Origin: Candidatus Flexifilum breve
GTDB taxonomy: Bacteria; Chloroflexota; Anaerolineae; Aggregatilineales; Phototrophicaceae
DNA: 64,000 bases
Reading direction: 5' to 3'
Assembly: GCA_016717205.1 (NCBI GenBank)
Contig: JADKGC010000002.1
Coordinates: 558,001 to 622,000 of the forward strand
Every line of letters starts with the position of its first letter. Position 1 is the first letter of the stretch. Both the position numbers and the translations under genes were made by a program. Of the stretch, positions 9,369 to 17,708 are shown in pieces. The notes under the pieces were generated by a model. The model worked only from the letters and a program-made list of their open reading frames with translations, made no database searches and was not told the origin of the DNA.

Positions 9369-10021
9369 TATCGGGACCAACATTAGCGGAGTCCGTAGCT
9401 GCCGCAATCCGCGCGGGCATTCTGGACGGCAAGTACCTGAGCGGGGAACGCCTGATTGAACTCAATCTGGCGAAGACGATGGGCGTCAGCCAGATCACCG
9501 TGCGCGACGCGCTGCGCATCCTCGAACAAGAGGGTTGGGTGACGAAAAACCCTCGGCGCGGGGTATATGTGCGCAGCTTTACGTCGGACGCCGCCGAAGA
9601 AGTCTACGCGCTGATCCGCACGTTTGAAGGCTTGGCGATGGAGTGGGTGTTCGACAAGTACACCCGGCAGATGGGGACGGATCTCCATGCCATCCTCGAC
9701 GCGGCCCGCAAACACGCGCAAAAAGACGAGCGCCGCGAAGCGATCGACAAGCTGTTCGACTTCCACAACTATCTGGCGCGTTCTATCGACAAGCCGTTGA
9801 GCAGCCAGATTCTGGAACTCTTGAGCAACCAGACGCGCATGCTGGAAGCGATCCGGCAGGTGCGCGCCCCGGTCAACGCACAGGGCTTGAACAGCAACAT
9901 CGAACTGCATGATCAACTGCTCGAAGCAATTGAGAAGCGCGATCTGAACACGGCGCGCCAGTTGATCAACACGGTGTTCATCCAGTACAGCCAATTGATG
10001 GTGAGCGTGCTCACCGTGTGA
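9365..10021 (+). CDS. GntR-family (FCD/FadR-type) transcriptional regulator
   Basis: 218 aa. N-terminal winged helix: ESVAAAIRAGILDGKYLSGE, then LNLAKTMGVSQITVRDALRIL and EGWVTKNPRRGVYVRSF, the classic GntR recognition pattern. From about residue 80 the FCD ligand-binding helical bundle follows (AEEVYALIRTFEGLAMEWVF, DFHNYLARSIDKPL, HDQLLEAIEKRDLNTARQLI). FCD regulators usually bind small carboxylates through a metal; the ligand here is unknown. The ATG at 9365 is chosen because it overlaps the kinase stop as ATGA and is preceded by gagagagga. An in-frame GTG at 9347 is possible but less likely. The physical coupling to a receptor kinase is unusual for GntR proteins. A terminator-like palindrome follows at 10066. 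Confidence 0.93.
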   Translation: MISGPTLAESVAAAIRAGILDGKYLSGERLIELNLAKTMGVSQITVRDALRILEQEGWVTKNPRRGVYVRSFTSDAAEEVYALIRTFEGLAMEWVFDKYTRQMGTDLHAILDAARKHAQKDERREAIDKLFDFHNYLARSIDKPLSSQILELLSNQTRMLEAIRQVRAPVNAQGLNSNIELHDQLLEAIEKRDLNTARQLINTVFIQYSQLMVSVLTV

Positions 10022-10065
10022 CAGCCATGGGGTCGGTGGTGCGACCTGCGCTGTCAAGGCTCTGC

Positions 10066-10097
10066 ACGGACGCGATAAGTCGCGTCCGTTTGTTTTC
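10066..10097 (+). terminator. Palindrome plus T-rich tail after the GntR gene (class A)
   Basis: Stem acggacgcga / tcgcgtccgt around taag, followed by ttgttttctcc. It reads as a Rho-independent terminator for the rightward kinase-GntR unit and is also a copy of the dispersed GGACGCGAT palindrome. Confidence 0.65.
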
Positions 10098-10163
10098 TCC
10101 TCCAAAGTCGGCTTCCGGTATTTCGCCGCACCCGAATTCAGTGAGGGTAGACAGATGTCCCAC

Positions 10164-12782
10164 TCACAGCGTGCTCTCCGGCGGTGGCGGCGGCTGCGCC
10201 TTGATGGGCAGGCGAATGGTGAACTGTGCCCCGCCACCGTTCAGGTTCGCGACGGAGATCCTGCCGCCGTGCGCCTCGACAAACCCCTTCGCAATCGACA
10301 AGCCGAGCCCGGTGCCACCCGCGGCCACCCCCGGCGCACGATAAAACTTCTCGAACACGCGCGCTTGATCCGCGGGGGCAATCCCGCCGCCGTGATCAGT
10401 CACACGCAGGCAGACGACGTTGTCCTCGACGGTCGCGCTGATGTCGATGGGCGTGCCCACAGGCGTGTACTTCACCGCGTTGTAAAGCAAATTGGCGATC
10501 ACCTGCTCCATCAGGCCAAAGTCGATTTTGATGAGCGGCAGGTCGCGCTGCAGGCTGATGCTGACCGGGTGCGCGTCCAGATGCCGCCCCATGCGATGCA
10601 GTGTCGAGCCGATCAGATCGGTCACGTCGCACCATTCGAGCTTAGCCTCCACGCGCCCACTTTCGAGGCGCGTCATGTCGAGCAGGTTGCCGACCAGCCA
10701 GTTGAGCCGATCTGCCGCGTCCTGAATATCCTCCACGAGATCCGGTTTGGCGGCGTCCGGCATGAGCGGATCGATCAGCCCGGAGGACGCGCCCGCTATC
10801 GCCGCAATCGGCGTGCGGAACTCGTGCGAGATCGAATTGAGCAGCGAGGTGGCGAACTGTTCCGAGGCTTGCAGCATGGCGGCTTTGGCGGCGGCTTCGT
10901 TGAGCAGTTCGCGTTCGATCACGAGCGCGATCTGCCGCGTGAACGTCTCCAGCAGGGTCTCTTCGTCACGGGAGAGGCGCGTTTCGCCGCGGCGCTTGAG
11001 GCCGATGACGCCGACCTTGCCGCCGGAGGTAATCAGCGGCAGGAAGGTCGCGTCGGACTGCGAGAGCGTGTCGGTGAAGCGCCCGGCAGGCTTGCCAGAT
11101 TCGAACGCCCATTTGGCGATGCTGAAGTGCCGCTCGGTGACGCGCAGCGTGCTCGCCGGGTGAGCTTCCAGCGCCAGCATGTCGTCGGGCAGCGTGAGGA
11201 AGATGGCAACTTCCGCATTGAACGCCCGCTCAATTTCGTCGACCGCGCTCCGCAGCACGTCGGTCACCGAGGGTTGGCGCGAGAGGTGATAGAGCGCGAG
11301 CGTGCGTTCGGCGTACAGGCGCGCCTGCCGTTCGCCCTGCCGGATTTTCGCCGTGAAGTTGCCGACGAACAGCGCGATCACGAAGTACAGGCCGAGCACG
11401 ATCACATCTTCGATGTTCACGGCCATGAACATGTTACGCGGCGGCATAAACAGGTAGCCCCACGTGATCGCGCTGACGGTCGCCGCGAGAATGGCGGGGC
11501 CGCGCCCGAGGTAGGCCGCGATCAGCAGCACGACGAGCAGATCGATCAGGCCGACCGCCTGATACTCGATGATCGGGCTGAGCCAGATGCTCACTACGGT
11601 GATCAACACGACGATGGCGAAAGCGATCAGGTAGTGACGCAGCGCCGAATGCCGTTCGACGGGCGGCACGAACGTCCGCGGTGCGCTGCTCTCCGGTTCG
11701 TCGCCCGTGACAACGTACACATCAATCGCGCCGCTGGCTTCGATCAGGCGGTTGACGATGGAACCGCCGCGCACGAAGTCCTGCAGGCGGCTGTGCGCGG
11801 GCTTGCCGACGACGATCTGCGTGACGTTGCGCTCGTGGGCGACGCGCATCAGCCCGGCGATTACATCCCCCGCGATGGTGGTGACGACCTCCGCACCGAG
11901 TTCGCGGGCGAGCGCCACATTGCGAATCAACCGTTCGCGGTCGGCGGGCGAGAGACGGCGCGGCAGTTCGACGTTGACGGCGATCCACGGTGCTTCCATG
12001 TTGTAGGCCATGCGCCGCGTCCAACGGATGAGGCGCTCGGACAGCGGGCTCGGGCTGACTGCCACCAGCAAGCGATCCCCCGCCTTCCACGGCGTCGTGA
12101 TCTGCTTGAGCTGGCGGTAGTCCTGTAACTGCTGATCGACGCGCTCGGCGGTCAAGCGCAGCGCCATCTCGCGCAGCGCGGTCAGGTTGCCGATGCGAAA
12201 GAACGTCTTGATGGCCGTTTCGACCGGTTCGCTCGTGTACACCTTGCCTTCGAGCAGGCGGGCGCGTAAGTCTTCCGGCGACAAATCAACCAGTTCGATC
12301 TGGTCGGCCAGTTCGAGGATCGAATCGGGCACACGCTCGCTGACGGTCACCCCGGTGATCGTCTGCACCGTGTCCGCGCGGCTGTCGAAGTGCTGCACGT
12401 TGACCGTCGTCCACACGTCGATCCCAGCATCGAGCAGTTCCAGCACATCCTGGTAGCGCTGCGGATGGCGCGACCCCGGCGCGTTGCTGTGCGCCAGATC
12501 ATCGACGAGCACGAGCGCGGGCTGCCGGGCGAGGATGGCATCGAGATCCATCTCCGCGAGGATTACGCCGCCGCCGGAGACGGCGCGGTATGGGACGATC
12601 TCAAAGCCCGCCAGCAGGTTGTCGGTTTCGGGGCGGTTGTGCGTCTCCACCCAGCCGATCACCACGTCGACGCCGTCGGCGCGTTTGGCTTCGCGCGCGT
12701 CGTCGAGCATGGCGAAGGTTTTGCCCACGCCTGCCGCCATCCCCAGATAGATTTTCAGCTTGGCCCGCTGCGCTGTTTGCAT
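10164..12782 (-). CDS. kdpD: KdpD-like osmosensitive K+ sensor histidine kinase, orphan
   Basis: 872 aa, full KdpD architecture. The N-terminal KdpD domain has Walker A GMAAGVGKT (14-22), VLVDDLAHSNAPGSRHPQRY and TTVNVQHFDS. A universal-stress-type domain (LLVAVSPSPLSERLIRW, THIVVGK-like TQIVVGKPAHSRL) reaches ~360. Four transmembrane helices lie at ~383-480, then a GAF-like segment. HisKA contains SISHEFRTPIAAIAG with phospho-acceptor His653. HATPase_c has NLLYNAVKYTPVGTP, DHGGGIAPADQ and GGTGLGLSIAKG. The usual partners kdpE and kdpFABC are not in the window: upstream is a 359-bp repeat-bearing gap and downstream is the convergent GntR gene. Either the partners are elsewhere or this kinase feeds another regulator. 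Confidence 0.95.
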   Translation of the reverse strand: MQTAQRAKLKIYLGMAAGVGKTFAMLDDAREAKRADGVDVVIGWVETHNRPETDNLLAGFEIVPYRAVSGGGVILAEMDLDAILARQPALVLVDDLAHSNAPGSRHPQRYQDVLELLDAGIDVWTTVNVQHFDSRADTVQTITGVTVSERVPDSILELADQIELVDLSPEDLRARLLEGKVYTSEPVETAIKTFFRIGNLTALREMALRLTAERVDQQLQDYRQLKQITTPWKAGDRLLVAVSPSPLSERLIRWTRRMAYNMEAPWIAVNVELPRRLSPADRERLIRNVALARELGAEVVTTIAGDVIAGLMRVAHERNVTQIVVGKPAHSRLQDFVRGGSIVNRLIEASGAIDVYVVTGDEPESSAPRTFVPPVERHSALRHYLIAFAIVVLITVVSIWLSPIIEYQAVGLIDLLVVLLIAAYLGRGPAILAATVSAITWGYLFMPPRNMFMAVNIEDVIVLGLYFVIALFVGNFTAKIRQGERQARLYAERTLALYHLSRQPSVTDVLRSAVDEIERAFNAEVAIFLTLPDDMLALEAHPASTLRVTERHFSIAKWAFESGKPAGRFTDTLSQSDATFLPLITSGGKVGVIGLKRRGETRLSRDEETLLETFTRQIALVIERELLNEAAAKAAMLQASEQFATSLLNSISHEFRTPIAAIAGASSGLIDPLMPDAAKPDLVEDIQDAADRLNWLVGNLLDMTRLESGRVEAKLEWCDVTDLIGSTLHRMGRHLDAHPVSISLQRDLPLIKIDFGLMEQVIANLLYNAVKYTPVGTPIDISATVEDNVVCLRVTDHGGGIAPADQARVFEKFYRAPGVAAGGTGLGLSIAKGFVEAHGGRISVANLNGGGAQFTIRLPIKAQPPPPPESTL

Positions 12783-13141
12783 GATTCAGATATCCATCAA
12801 TCCGTAGGAGCAGTTTCCGCTCGTTCGATTCATCATAGGCTATCCGCGCCGCATCTGCTACTTGCAGGTTGTCGAGGACAGCCGGTAAGTGCGTAGACCA
12901 CCGTGAGAATGGGTTACAGGTCGGTTTTGGGAAACTGCGGACGCGATAAATCGCGTCCCTACGAGAAGACGGTGCTTGGTGTAGGGACGCAATTCATTGC
13001 GTCCGCTGCATCTAAAACGACTTCACGTTATTCTGCGGAGCTACCGGACAGCCACGCACATTGCCCAACGCGTCTCATGTAGCATTAAACAATTACAATC
13101 ATAATTCTGACGACTTACATTACATCTAAGGAGTACAGCAG
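12783..13141. other. Intergenic region between kdpD and protease gene
   Basis: 359 bp between divergent genes. It contains a head-to-head pair of class A palindromes at 12939-13004. The last 60 bp before the protease gene are AT-rich (attaaacaattacaatcata) and probably carry its promoter. aaggag lies 8 nt before the ATG at 13142. No gene is seen. Confidence 0.6.
12939..13004. repeat. Head-to-head pair of class A palindromes with different cores
   Basis: First palindrome ggacgcgataaatcgcgtcc (12939-12958), second ggacgcaattcattgcgtcc (12985-13004). Their ccctac and gtaggg arms face each other across about 26 bp. The outer stems agree but the inner stems differ by compensated changes (GAT/ATC versus AAT/ATT). 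Confidence 0.85.
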
Positions 13142-14362
13142 ATGAAACGGATGTTATGGCTCGTCGTCCTACTTAGCTTGCTGGTAGCCAGCGGCGTGAG
13201 CGCGCAGACCGGGACTCTCAGCCCGGACCAGATCGCGCAGATTGCGCAGAGCGTGGTCGAAATCGGCGCGCTCAAGCAAGGACAGGTCGTCGGCATCGGT
13301 TCGGGGACGATTGTCAGCCCGGACGGCTTGATCTTCACCAATCGCCACGTCGTCGAAGGATCGGACGACTTTTTGATCCTCATCCTGCAAGACCCGTCCG
13401 AACCACCCGTCGAGAGCTTCCTCGCCAGCGTGGTCGGCGTGTCCGAGACCATCGATTTCGCGCTGCTGCAAATCGACCGCGACCTCGATGGCAACCAGAT
13501 CAATACGGCCAGCCTTAATCTGCCGACGATCCCGCTGGCCTCGGAACGAGCGCGGCTCGGCGAGAACATTTCCGTGTTCGGCTACCCCGGCTTGAGCGAA
13601 GGTTACCTCGTGTATACGACGGGGACGATCTCCGGCGTGCAGAACGAATCGCTCAACGGTCAGCGCGTGGCGGGTTGGTATAACACCGACGCGGAAATTT
13701 CCCCCGGCAACAGCGGCGGCACGGTCGTGAACCAGAACGGTGAATACATCGGCATTCCGACCGCCGTGCGCGCGGAAAACACGACGGGCGGTCGGCTGGG
13801 CGGCATCACGCCGCTGCCCGCCATCCTCGCCGAACTAGGCGTGACCGCGCAGGAGATCAACGCGGGGCAGGTGGGCAACGAGCAAATCGCCGCGGCGCCT
13901 GCCGTGTCAGGCAGTGATCCCGAACTGCTGACCGGCGTCACGCTGGATTACACGCTCGACCCGAATTATGGCATATACGATCTCGCGGCGGGCTTCGAAC
14001 CCGATCCGTTCACGCTGGACGTGATCGCCGGCGGCGACATTGATACGAGCACGCTCAACCTCGGCGATCAATGCGTGGGGCGCGCGACCGCCCAACCGGA
14101 TGTGCGGCTCAACTGGTCGGGATCCTCACAGCTCCTGCGCATCTTCTTCCAGGCGGCGAACGCCAATGGCGACACCGCGCTGCTGGTCAACGATCCACAG
14201 GGCAACTGGTACTGCAATGACGACTCAGGCAGTGGGAATTTGAATCCGGTGGTCGATCTGGAGAATCCGGTCGAGGGGCAGTACGACATCTGGATTGCCA
14301 GCGGCGGCGCGGATACCGAAGGCACGCTGGAGATCACGGAACAGGCGAACGTCGGGCCGTAA
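13142..14362 (+). CDS. Secreted trypsin-like serine protease with C-terminal PPC-like domain
   Basis: 406 aa. Signal peptide 1-21 (MKRMLWLVVLLSLLVASGVSA, cleavage before Gln22). HtrA/DegP-like chymotrypsin fold: His69 in FTNRHVVEG, Asp105 in ETIDFALLQI, Ser191 in SPGNSGGTV, so the triad is complete. No PDZ domain follows. Instead residues ~265-400 look like a pre-peptidase C-terminal beta domain (VRLNWSGSSQLLRIFFQ, DTALLVNDPQGNWYCNDDSG, GQYDIWIASG). It is probably exported and acts on extracellular or periplasm-side proteins. The ribosome site aaggag sits 8 nt before the ATG. A palindrome with a short T-tract at 14481 may terminate it. Confidence 0.93.
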   Translation: MKRMLWLVVLLSLLVASGVSAQTGTLSPDQIAQIAQSVVEIGALKQGQVVGIGSGTIVSPDGLIFTNRHVVEGSDDFLILILQDPSEPPVESFLASVVGVSETIDFALLQIDRDLDGNQINTASLNLPTIPLASERARLGENISVFGYPGLSEGYLVYTTGTISGVQNESLNGQRVAGWYNTDAEISPGNSGGTVVNQNGEYIGIPTAVRAENTTGGRLGGITPLPAILAELGVTAQEINAGQVGNEQIAAAPAVSGSDPELLTGVTLDYTLDPNYGIYDLAAGFEPDPFTLDVIAGGDIDTSTLNLGDQCVGRATAQPDVRLNWSGSSQLLRIFFQAANANGDTALLVNDPQGNWYCNDDSGSGNLNPVVDLENPVEGQYDIWIASGGADTEGTLEITEQANVGP

Positions 14363-14690
14363 GGCCGCTTCTGACCCCACCCCCAACCCCTCCCTGAATT
14401 CAGGGAGGGGAGACAGATGGACGCGCTTCAACGGGTGTCTAAAAGGCGCAGAAGTACCTCGATGAGCGGTGCTTTTGTAGGGACAAGGCATGCCTTGTCC
14501 GCTTTTCCATCTATAAGAATCAGGACGAGGCATAAAGTCATTTCAGAAGCGGCACTTTGTCTAACCTCACCCCGTTTCGCTGCGCTCAACCGCCCCTCTC
14601 CAAAGGGCGAGGGGCAAGGGCAAGGCAGGTTGGTGGTGTCCCTCTCCGTGGGGAGAGGGACGGCTTGCGGAGCAAGCAGGGTGAGGTTGA
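14363..14690. repeat. Repeat-filled intergenic gap (class A and B elements)
   Basis: 328 bp with no gene. It contains a class B element at 14374-14414 whose centre 14387-14410 is a perfect 24-bp palindrome around GAATTC. A class A palindrome ggacaaggcatgccttgtcc at 14481-14500 is followed by gctttt and may be a terminator. Further class B arms (ctcaccccgtttcgctg, cccctctccaaagggcgagg, ccctctccgtggggagaggg) lie at 14567-14690. Confidence 0.8.
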
Positions 14691-15179
14691 CTAGCCGATC
14701 TCCGCGAGGCGTTGGCCGCGTTCGACCACATCGCCTGCCTTGACCAGCAGCCGTTTGACCGTCCCGGCAACCGGGGCGGTCACGCGGATTTCCATCTTCA
14801 TCGCTTCGAGCAGCAGAATCGGCTGGCCGCGTTCGACGGCGTCCCCTTCGGCGGCGAGCAGTTCGCGTACCTGACCCGGCATTTGCGCGGTCAGGTCACC
14901 ACCGCCACCCGCCGCCCCGCCGCGCTTCGATCCGCGCTTCTCTGGCAGGCTGAGCGTATAGGCATCGCCGCCGACCGCCACATGGCGTTCATTCCCGGCG
15001 CGGACGACATGCGTCGTGACGCGCTCATCGCCGAGCACGAGGATCGTGCCGCCGTTGGGCGCGGGGATGACGCGCACAGGAATGGTCGCGCCGTCGATCA
15101 CGGCGTTGTAAGTCCCATCCGGCTGGCGCTCCAACTCGACGGTGTACGGCCTGCCCTGATAGACGTAGCTGGCGATCAT
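14691..15179 (-). CDS. Biotin carboxyl carrier-type protein (biotinyl domain)
   Basis: 162 aa. The last ~75 residues form a biotinyl/lipoyl domain with EAMKM, the biotinylated lysine being Lys128, followed by IRVTAPVAGTVKRLLVKAGD. The first 80 residues are a beta-rich region like the segment before BCCP in acyl-CoA carboxylase alpha chains, then a Gly-rich hinge. It would carry carboxybiotin between the biotin carboxylase (AccC-like, 16009-17517) and an unseen carboxyltransferase. The ATG at 15179 is chosen: it overlaps the previous gene's stop as ATGA. A longer in-frame reading has no family support. The organisation suggests that an alpha chain has been split into separate carboxylase and carrier genes, with a small membrane protein gene between them. 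Confidence 0.9.
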   Translation of the reverse strand: MIASYVYQGRPYTVELERQPDGTYNAVIDGATIPVRVIPAPNGGTILVLGDERVTTHVVRAGNERHVAVGGDAYTLSLPEKRGSKRGGAAGGGGDLTAQMPGQVRELLAAEGDAVERGQPILLLEAMKMEIRVTAPVAGTVKRLLVKAGDVVERGQRLAEIG

Positions 15180-15886
15180 AAGCTGGCGCAGGACGGCAGA
15201 TCCGGTCGCAGCTGCCCGGCGATCACATCCAGTTCGTCGAGTCCCCATTCCGGATACACGAGCATAAACGCGGCCACGCGCTGATCGCTGATCGGGTCGA
15301 TCCAGTAGCGGATGGTGTAATTCGAGCCCGCGTAGGTCGCGGCGAATTCATGCAGACGCAGCCGCCCAACGAGGCAGACCCCGGTTTCTTCCCACGACTC
15401 GTAGCTGGCGAACAGCGTATCCCACACACCCTCGTTATAGAAAGCGTCGATGTCGTCGTCGGTGTAGCCGCAGTCGTAGTGCAGCAGTTCGAGCATGGCG
15501 ACGCTGCCATAGGCGCTGTTGTTCCACGTAAAGCGCGTCATCGACTCGGTGCTGGTCGCGGAGAGCATCCACGCGGGACTGGGCAGCAGGTTGCCTTCGA
15601 ACGCGGCGGCGACCTGCAAATCGCTCTGGTCGGGCGGCGCGCAAATGCTCACAATCTGCGGATTGGCGGGAGGCAGCGCGGTTGGCGAGGGGGTCAGCGT
15701 TGGCGCGAGGACGCGCCCAACCCGGCGCGCTGGCGTGGGCGTGAACGTTGGCGTCATTTCCAACGCCTGCACCACGGTCACTTCCACCGATCCGATGGGT
15801 TCGACGGGCATCACCACCGCCGAGCTAATGCCGAACACGCTGATAAAGCCACCAAAGACGAGCAGTAAAGTCAACAGTCCGCACAT
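15176..15886 (-). CDS. Membrane-anchored extracytoplasmic protein of unknown function
   Basis: 236 aa. N-terminal hydrophobic helix (~1-25, MCGLLTLLLVFGGFISVFGI), then a Thr/Pro spacer (MTPTFTPTPARR, LTPSPTALPP) of the kind seen in this genome's kinases. The globular part of ~160 residues has several Cys (ICAPPD, HYDCGY, GVCLVG, LPSCASL) that could form disulphides outside the membrane. I do not recognise the fold. It lies between the biotin carboxylase and biotin carrier genes and is translationally coupled to the latter (ATGA). A role in the carboxylase is not implied by its sequence. Confidence 0.75.
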   Translation of the reverse strand: MCGLLTLLLVFGGFISVFGISSAVVMPVEPIGSVEVTVVQALEMTPTFTPTPARRVGRVLAPTLTPSPTALPPANPQIVSICAPPDQSDLQVAAAFEGNLLPSPAWMLSATSTESMTRFTWNNSAYGSVAMLELLHYDCGYTDDDIDAFYNEGVWDTLFASYESWEETGVCLVGRLRLHEFAATYAGSNYTIRYWIDPISDQRVAAFMLVYPEWGLDELDVIAGQLRPDLPSCASL

Positions 15887-15909
15887 GGAGCCATCCTTTT
15901 CAATAGTGA

Positions 15910-16008
15910 GCCTCGCCCCCGTCCCCTCTCCGAACGGAGAGAGGTGAAAACCCGGTTGGAATGCATCCCCTCTCCCGTGGGAGAGGGGAAGGAGGGGTGA
16001 GGCCAGCT
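15910..16008. repeat. Class B repeats between accC and the downstream membrane protein gene
   Basis: Two CCCCTCTCC/GGAGAGGGG elements: cccctctccgaacggagaga near 15924 and cccctctcccgtgggagagg near 15967, each with variable centre, flanked by the ctcgcccc and ggggtgagg arms. Confidence 0.75.
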
Positions 16009-17517
16009 TTACCCGATTCTAAACCCATCTGTGCGCGCCCACGGATCAGGTACGCTGTACCGCTCACTTCCCCCGCGCCCTTGGGAGAGGGGGTCAGGGG
16101 GTGAGGTGGTCAAATCGTGCAGCGCCGCCGCGATCAAGGCCGCTTTGGGCAGCGGCGACTCGGCTGGCAGCAGTTCGGCAAGATGCGTCTCGATGAAGTT
16201 GGTATCCACTTCCCCAGCCTTGAACGCCGGGTGATTGATGAGCGCGCGCAAAAACGTGAGATTAGTGGTCGTGCCGAGAATCACCGTGTCGCTCAGCGCC
16301 GCGTCCATGCGCTGAATCGCCCCGTCCCGCGTCCAATCATAGACGATCAGCTTGGCGATCATCGGGTCGTAGTGGATGGTGATCGCGTCGCCCGCGCCCA
16401 CGCCCGAATCCACGCGCACGCCCAAGCCACTCGGCGGGATGAATTCCAGCAGCGTGCCGACGGCGGGCAGAAAGCCATTCGGCGCGTCTTCGGCGTACAG
16501 GCGGCATTCGATGGCGTGCCCGCGCTGCGTGAGGTCGGCTTGCGTGAAGGGCAGTGGTTCGCCCGCCGCAATCGCGATTTGCAGCTTGACCAAATCCAGC
16601 CCCGTCACCATCTCCGTGACTGGATGCTCGACCTGCAAGCGCGTGTTCATCTCCAGAAAGTAGAATTCGCCCGTCGGCGCGGCGATGAATTCGACCGTGC
16701 CCGCATTGACGTAGTGGACCGCCCGCGCCGCCTCGACCGCCGCCGCGCCCATGCGCGCGCGGATCTCTGGTGTGAGCAGCGGCGACGGCGACTCTTCGAT
16801 CACCTTCTGATGGCGGCGCTGCGCGCTGCATTCGCGCTCAAACAGATGCACGGTGTGTCCGAACTGATCGGCCAGCACCTGCACCTCGATATGCCGCCCA
16901 TGCTCGATGTAGCGTTCGAGAAACACCCGCGGATCGCCGAAAGCGTGCAGGGCTTCGCGCCGCGCCGCTGCCAGCGCCTCCGGCAGATCGCGCCGCTCGT
17001 AGACCACGCGAATCCCCTTGCCACCGCCGCCCCCCGCCGCCTTGACCATCACCGGGTAGCCGATGTGATCCGCCGCGGCGAGGAAATCGGCGTCGTTCTG
17101 CGCGTCGCTCTGGTAGCCGGGGACGAGCGGAACGCCCGCTCTACCCATCAAGGCGCGCGCCTCGGTTTTGACGCCCATCAGGCGAATCGCTTCCGGCGGC
17201 GGGCCGATCCATACCAGCCCCGCGTCGATGACCGCCTGCGCGAAGTCTTCGACTTCGGAGAGAAAACCGTAACCGGGATGCACGCAGTCCGCGCCGGACT
17301 GCCGCGCCGCATCGATCAGTTTGGGGATTTTGAGGTAGCTGTCCGCGGGGTTGGCCGCGCCGAGCAGATAGGCTTCGTCGGCGAGCTGCACATGCCGTGC
17401 GCTGGCATCGACCTCCGAATACACGGCGACCGTGTGCACGCCGAGCTCGTGACACCCGCGCAGGATGCGCACGGCGATTTCGCCGCGATTGGCGATCAAA
17501 CACTTGTGCAGAGGCAT
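16009..17517 (-). CDS. accC: Biotin carboxylase subunit of acyl-CoA carboxylase
   Basis: ATP-dependent carboxylation of biotin on a carrier, first half of acetyl/propionyl/methylcrotonyl-CoA carboxylase. Start MPLHKCLIANRGEIAVRILR; HPGYGFLSE; ATP-grasp loop KAAGGGGGKGIRVV near residue 159; HIEVQVLAD; ECSAQRRHQKVIEESP; FLEMNTRLQVEHPVTEM. All canonical. The ATG at 17517 fits the family N-terminus; an in-frame ATG at 17553 is possible. The last ~35 residues (TTSPPDPLSQGRGGSERYS and beyond) are not family sequence. They are translated from a class B repeat at ~16070-16110, which appears to have replaced or extended the native end. No carboxyltransferase gene lies nearby; the carrier follows two genes downstream. 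Confidence 0.95.
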   Translation of the reverse strand: MPLHKCLIANRGEIAVRILRGCHELGVHTVAVYSEVDASARHVQLADEAYLLGAANPADSYLKIPKLIDAARQSGADCVHPGYGFLSEVEDFAQAVIDAGLVWIGPPPEAIRLMGVKTEARALMGRAGVPLVPGYQSDAQNDADFLAAADHIGYPVMVKAAGGGGGKGIRVVYERRDLPEALAAARREALHAFGDPRVFLERYIEHGRHIEVQVLADQFGHTVHLFERECSAQRRHQKVIEESPSPLLTPEIRARMGAAAVEAARAVHYVNAGTVEFIAAPTGEFYFLEMNTRLQVEHPVTEMVTGLDLVKLQIAIAAGEPLPFTQADLTQRGHAIECRLYAEDAPNGFLPAVGTLLEFIPPSGLGVRVDSGVGAGDAITIHYDPMIAKLIVYDWTRDGAIQRMDAALSDTVILGTTTNLTFLRALINHPAFKAGEVDTNFIETHLAELLPAESPLPKAALIAAALHDLTTSPPDPLSQGRGGSERYSVPDPWARTDGFRIG

Positions 17518-17558
17518 AAGCCGCTCATCCGCTGACCTAATAGGCTTCATCACTGCCG

Positions 17559-17564
17559 ATTATA
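17559..17564 (-). promoter_or_regulatory. -10 box TATAAT upstream of accC
   Basis: Perfect TATAAT on the minus strand, 41 nt before the ATG at 17517. No clear -35. If used, transcription would begin close to the alternative ATG at 17553, which favours 17517 as the start. Confidence 0.5.
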
Positions 17565-17668
17565 GCCGCAAATTCATTTGACTCCCCGGGGAGGGGCCGG
17601 GGGTGGGGTCGGAATCTCATCCTTTTAAACATCCTCAGGAGTTGTCACACCTGAGACATTCGACTGCA

Positions 17669-17674
17669 TATAAT
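17669..17674 (+). promoter_or_regulatory. -10 box TATAAT upstream of the GNAT gene
   Basis: Perfect TATAAT 34 nt before the ATG at 17709. TTGTCA lies 21 nt further upstream, longer than the optimal spacing. The ribosome site aaggaagg follows at about 8 nt before the ATG. Confidence 0.5.
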
Positions 17675-17708
17675 GAATGAGCGAACTCCAGATAAGGAAG
17701 GTTGATCG

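Noticed and set aside
10155..12128. Long open frame on the plus strand over kdpD (657 codons)
   Set aside because: It is the antisense shadow of kdpD, which has complete family motifs; the plus-strand translation is Arg/Asp-rich without any motif. Same reasoning for the long frames opposite accC (16117-17535), the FHA gene (21208-22584), M32 carboxypeptidase (58743-60407) and the carbamoyltransferase (3191-4342).
15176..15248. Longer biotin carrier start (from 15248)
   Set aside because: It would overlap 70 bp of the preceding gene with non-family codons; the ATGA overlap at 15179 is the natural start.
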